Of a stretch of DNA of 15,956 bases, positions 14,653 to 15,956 are shown piece by piece (position 1 is the first letter of the stretch; the number at the start of each line of letters is the position of its first letter). The translations under genes and the position numbers were made by a program. Source of the DNA: Candidatus Omnitrophota bacterium (lineage in GTDB: Bacteria; Omnitrophota; Gorgyraeia; Aquiviventales; Aquiviventaceae); the NCBI GenBank assembly GCA_023247155.1, contig JAHFGZ010000021.1:1-15956 (forward strand), written 5' to 3'. The notes below the pieces were generated by a model. The model had not been told where the DNA came from. It was given only the letters and a program-made list of their open reading frames with translations, and did not search any database.

Positions 14653-15720
14653 ATGAGTCCGCGCCGAGGCGGGTTCCGGCTGGGGCGCTCCGGGCGGCCC
14701 CAGCTGGTCCTGACCACCCGACAGCTCGCGACGCTCGTGAAAGCGGGGATGCCCCTCCTGCGCGCGCTGCGCACCGTCCGTGACCAGCTCGATCCCGGCC
14801 CCCTGCGGGAGGTGTTCACGGCGATCGCATCCGACGTGGAGGCCGGGGTGAAATTCTCCGAGTCGCTCTCCGCCCACCCCTCGTGGTTCCCCCCGTTTTA
14901 CGTCAACATGGTCCGCGCCGGGGAGGTGGGCGGGCTGCTCGACGAGATCCTCAAGCGCCTCGCGGAGCTGCTCGAGAAGCAGGCGCGCCTGCGGGAGCGG
15001 GTCAAGAGCGCCTTGATGTATCCCGCGTTCGTCATGGTGGTCGCCGTGGGCATCCTCATCGTGCTCATGGCCTTCGTCGTCCCCACGTTCTTGGGGATGT
15101 TCACGGAGCTGGGCTCCGCACTCCCCCTGCCGACCCGCATCCTGATCACCGCCTGCAACTTCGTGCGCGGCGGGTGGTGGATCGTGCTGCTGGCCCTGGC
15201 CGGACTTTGGGCGCTCCTCCGGATGGGGCTCAAGACCCCGCGGGGCCGCCGGCTCGTCGACCAGACCCTCCTGCGCGCCCCGGGCATCGGGTCGCTGGTG
15301 GAGCGGCTGCTCATCTCGCGCTTTGCGCGCACCCTCGGCACGCTCATCGCCAGCGGCGTCCCCATCCTCAGCGCCTTGGAGACCGTCCGCGCCACCGTCA
15401 TGAACGTCGTCATCGATGAGGCGCTGCAGGACGTGGAGCGCAGCCTCAAGGTGGGGGAGTCGCTGGCGCGGCCCATGGAGCTCTCGGGCGTCTTTCCGCC
15501 CCTCGTCACCCGCATGGTGGCGCTGGGCGAGGAGACCGGACAGCTGGACCGGATGCTGATGCAGGTCGCCGACAGCTATGACGAGGAGGTCGAGGTGCAG
15601 CTGGCCGGCCTCACGCAGCTGCTGGAGCCGCTGCTGATCGTGTTCGTCGGCGGTGTCGTCGGCTTCATCGTCATCGCGATGTTCCTGCCGCTCATGTCGC
15701 TCACAAAGCTCCTGGGATGA
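14653..15720 (+). CDS. gspF: Type II secretion/type IV pilus platform protein GspF/PilC-like
   Basis: This is the polytopic inner-membrane platform protein that couples the cytoplasmic assembly ATPase to pseudopilin polymerisation. The 355 residues contain two T2SSF domains (about 20-145 and 222-350), each beginning with a helical cytoplasmic half (TTRQLATLVKAGMPLLRAL; ISRFARTLGTLIASGVPIL) and carrying the characteristic G-E-S/F-S-E-S and AGEVGGLLDEIL / GEETGQLDRML motifs. Transmembrane helices are seen at about 125-147, 170-192 and 325-350. It is some 40-50 residues shorter than typical GspF because the N-terminal extension is missing; no alternative upstream start fits. The ribosome site is weak. 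Its stop overlaps the ATG of the pseudopilin gene (ATGA), indicating coupled translation. No GspE ATPase is in the window. Confidence 0.92.
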   Translation: MSPRRGGFRLGRSGRPQLVLTTRQLATLVKAGMPLLRALRTVRDQLDPGPLREVFTAIASDVEAGVKFSESLSAHPSWFPPFYVNMVRAGEVGGLLDEILKRLAELLEKQARLRERVKSALMYPAFVMVVAVGILIVLMAFVVPTFLGMFTELGSALPLPTRILITACNFVRGGWWIVLLALAGLWALLRMGLKTPRGRRLVDQTLLRAPGIGSLVERLLISRFARTLGTLIASGVPILSALETVRATVMNVVIDEALQDVERSLKVGESLARPMELSGVFPPLVTRMVALGEETGQLDRMLMQVADSYDEEVEVQLAGLTQLLEPLLIVFVGGVVGFIVIAMFLPLMSLTKLLG

Positions 15721-15956
15721 TTCGCCCATTCGGAATTCGGAATTCGGAATTCGGAATCCCGGTCTTCCATTCCACATTCCACATTCCGCATTCCGCATTT
15801 TCCCTGGTGGAACTGCTCATCTCCATGGCCATCCTGTCGGTGGGGCTCGTCGGCGCGATGCGGGTGTTCCCGATGGGGCTGCGGGCGTCGCTGCGCGCCG
15901 AGCGGCACAGCCGGGCCGCCCTGGTGGCGCAGCGCACCATCGAGTCGCTGAAGCTG
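15717..15956 (+). CDS. Type IV pilin-like pseudopilin, GspI/PilV-like (3' end outside window)
   Basis: Eighty codons are visible before the window ends. The frame starts at the ATG overlapping the GspF stop and yields a 27-residue leader, then F28-S-L-V-E32-L-L-I, the classical class III prepilin processing site and hydrophobic helix with Glu at +5. The -1 residue is Ala (A27), where prepilin peptidase usually needs Gly, although Ala is tolerated in some substrates. The helix is followed by MRVFPMGLRASLRAERHSRAALVAQRTIESLKL-like sequence, characteristic of minor pseudopilins of the GspI/PilV group. The leader is encoded by two arrays of 7-nt repeats and has an odd Phe/His/Ile/Ser composition. 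The gene is not found by standard short-ORF criteria within the window because it is cut at the edge. Confidence 0.8.
   Translation, partial: MIRPFGIRNSEFGIPVFHSTFHIPHSAFSLVELLISMAILSVGLVGAMRVFPMGLRASLRAERHSRAALVAQRTIESLKL
15731..15758 (+). repeat. Heptanucleotide array, four CGGAATT units
   Basis: Three exact copies of CGGAATT are followed by a fourth ending in C (CGGAATC). The array starts 14 bases after the pseudopilin start codon and is translated. It is inverted with respect to the array at 15768-15795, from which it is separated by 9 bases. Confidence 0.9.
15768..15795 (+). repeat. Heptanucleotide array, four CATTCC(A/G) units
   Basis: Two CATTCCA units are followed by two CATTCCG units and a degenerate CATTTTC. 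Each unit is close to the reverse complement of CGGAATT (AATTCCG), differing at one or two positions, so the two arrays form an imperfect 28-bp inverted repeat. The array runs up to the codons just before the prepilin cleavage site. Confidence 0.9.

Noticed and set aside
12363..14819. Reverse-strand open frame (818 codons) spanning the ROK and coiled-coil genes
   Set aside because: It crosses two well-supported + strand genes and gives low-complexity protein without recognisable domains.
15731..15795. CRISPR-like repeat array
   Set aside because: Units are only 7 bases with no spacers; this is a short tandem repeat pair, not a CRISPR.

Overview
The window is GC-rich (protein-coding third positions are overwhelmingly G or C), densely packed, and almost entirely read from the + strand. 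It resembles a free-living Gram-negative bacterium: there is a lipoprotein-type solute-binding protein, exported periplasmic or surface proteins, PilZ proteins and type II secretion/type IV pilus parts. The style of the exported TPR/glycosidase pair and the small repeats in leader regions remind me of environmental lineages of the PVC group such as Candidatus Omnitrophota. That assignment is inference; no rRNA or marker gene is present to prove it.

Left part (1-2131): the 3' portion of a multi-pass membrane protein with a glycine-rich tail, followed by two small PilZ-domain proteins. The second has its own recognisable sigma70-like promoter. Centre (2143-12387): a carbohydrate locus. It encodes a lipoprotein sugar-binding protein and two ABC permeases (overlapping reading frames), then an exported protein made of two 127-residue TPR-like repeats, translationally coupled to a 1215-residue exported protein with two clan GH-A-like catalytic domains. 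A cytoplasmic GH94 phosphorylase resembling cellobiose/cellodextrin phosphorylases follows. Right part (12420-15956): a ROK-family HTH regulator, a membrane-anchored coiled-coil protein, a GspF/PilC-type inner-membrane platform protein, and the 5' end of a pseudopilin gene whose leader peptide is encoded by heptanucleotide repeat arrays.

A working model is extracytoplasmic cleavage (or remodelling) of a beta-glucan-like polymer by the double-headed glycosidase with the TPR protein as partner, import of the products by the ABC system, and phosphorolysis by the GH94 enzyme, with the ROK protein as sugar-responsive regulator. The importer's ATPase subunit is not in the window and would have to be supplied from elsewhere. 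The substrate is inferred only from family resemblance. The GspF/pseudopilin genes start a separate secretion or pilus module.

The most unusual things are (i) two inverted arrays of 7-nt repeats inside the prepilin leader, where copy-number change would shift the reading frame, (ii) a palindromic element inside the signal-peptide region of the sugar-binding lipoprotein, (iii) the duplicated catalytic domains, and (iv) a TPR-like module shared between the two coupled exported proteins. No RNA genes, CRISPR arrays, insertion sequences or convincing terminators were seen, and there is no gene-free stretch longer than about 100 bases.
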